Shown: in pieces, positions 63,877 to 64,000 of the stretch
Position numbering within the stretch: position 1 is the stretch's first letter
Layout: every line of letters starts with the position of its first letter
Assembly (NCBI RefSeq): GCF_020193655.1
Contig: NZ_JADYVE010000005.1
Coordinates: 410,328 to 474,327, forward strand
From: Ensifer sp. IC3342
Lineage (GTDB): Bacteria > Pseudomonadota > Alphaproteobacteria > Rhizobiales > Rhizobiaceae
Direction: 5' to 3'
Length of the DNA: 64,000 nucleotides
The notes under the pieces: model-generated
Told to the model about the DNA's origin: nothing
Database searches by the model: none
The model's input: the letters and a program-made list of their open reading frames with translations, nothing else
Translations under genes and position numbers: made by a program

Positions 63877-64000
63877 ATGAATAGAAACAGCGAAGACACA
63901 GTAGACAAACTGCGGCGTATTCTGACCATTTCTACGGCGGCAGCATTGCTGGCGACCTTCGCCGCTCCTTTTACAGTCGATGTTGCCAAGGCCACTGAAG
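63877..64000 (+). CDS. Secreted protein, N-terminal fragment
   Basis: The first 41 codons of a gene cut by the window end. The ATG at 63877 has an AAGGGAG box 6 nt upstream. The protein has a basic, polar lead (MNRNSEDTVDKLRRI), then a hydrophobic stretch ending FAAPFTVDVAKA, a likely signal peptide. Family and function cannot be told. Confidence 0.6.
   Translation, partial: MNRNSEDTVDKLRRILTISTAAALLATFAAPFTVDVAKATE

Overview
The window looks like a replicon of a rhizobial alphaproteobacterium (Rhizobiaceae, most likely Sinorhizobium/Ensifer or a close relative). The reasons are the high-G+C coding sequence, ExoY- and ExoF-like exopolysaccharide (EPS) proteins, rhizobial-style purine and acid-sugar catabolic operons, and a palindromic intergenic repeat of a type I associate with rhizobia. 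The dense accessory and catabolic content would suit a megaplasmid or chromid, but nothing in the sequence proves it. I saw no rRNA, tRNA, CRISPR array, prophage or intact insertion sequence.

Region 1 (1-5.6 kb, minus strand): the start of a CobW-family GTPase gene, and a giant protein of about 1,795 residues. The giant has an N,N-dimethylformamidase-beta-like domain, an Ig-like domain, four DUF4082 modules and three cadherin-like repeats. It borders the polysaccharide locus.

Region 2 (6.4-37.4 kb): an apparently complete Wzx/Wzy-type polysaccharide locus. It holds an ExoY-like priming transferase, five glycosyltransferases including a WecG-family enzyme, a Wzy-like polymerase, a Wzx flippase, a Wzz/GumC-type co-polymerase with a separate tyrosine kinase, and an ExoF/Wza-like export protein. 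Precursor genes predict ManNAcA (wecB, wecC), dTDP-L-rhamnose (rfbACBD) and at least one acetamido or diacetamido sugar: a six-gene operon with two DegT aminotransferases, two hexapeptide acyltransferases, a Gfo/Idh dehydrogenase and an SDR enzyme. A 422-residue protein of unknown function with a toroid-like look sits among the transferases. Two LuxR-type regulators with degenerate receiver domains are present, one inside the locus and one at its right edge. A 20-bp near-palindrome lies upstream of the ExoF-like gene and the second regulator.

Region 3 (37.9-51.9 kb): an NCS2 purine permease, then a catabolic island. The island has a DUF1537 acid-sugar kinase and FadR-type regulator (+); an operon of BNR/sialidase-fold protein, PdxA-like dehydrogenase, DapA-family aldolase and Fe-alcohol dehydrogenase (-); and an EamA transporter followed by a complete family-5 ABC importer (+). 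It probably imports and degrades an unidentified acid-sugar-containing compound.

Region 4 (51.9-59.2 kb): purine ring catabolism. It has ureidoglycolate lyase, a PuuE-UraD fusion, HIU hydrolase and xanthine dehydrogenase XdhABC. No urate oxidase is present.

Region 5 (59.2-64 kb): an HxlR regulator divergent from a quinone oxidoreductase that has suffered a C-terminal frameshifting deletion, the trehalose enzyme TreY, and the start of a secreted protein cut by the window end.
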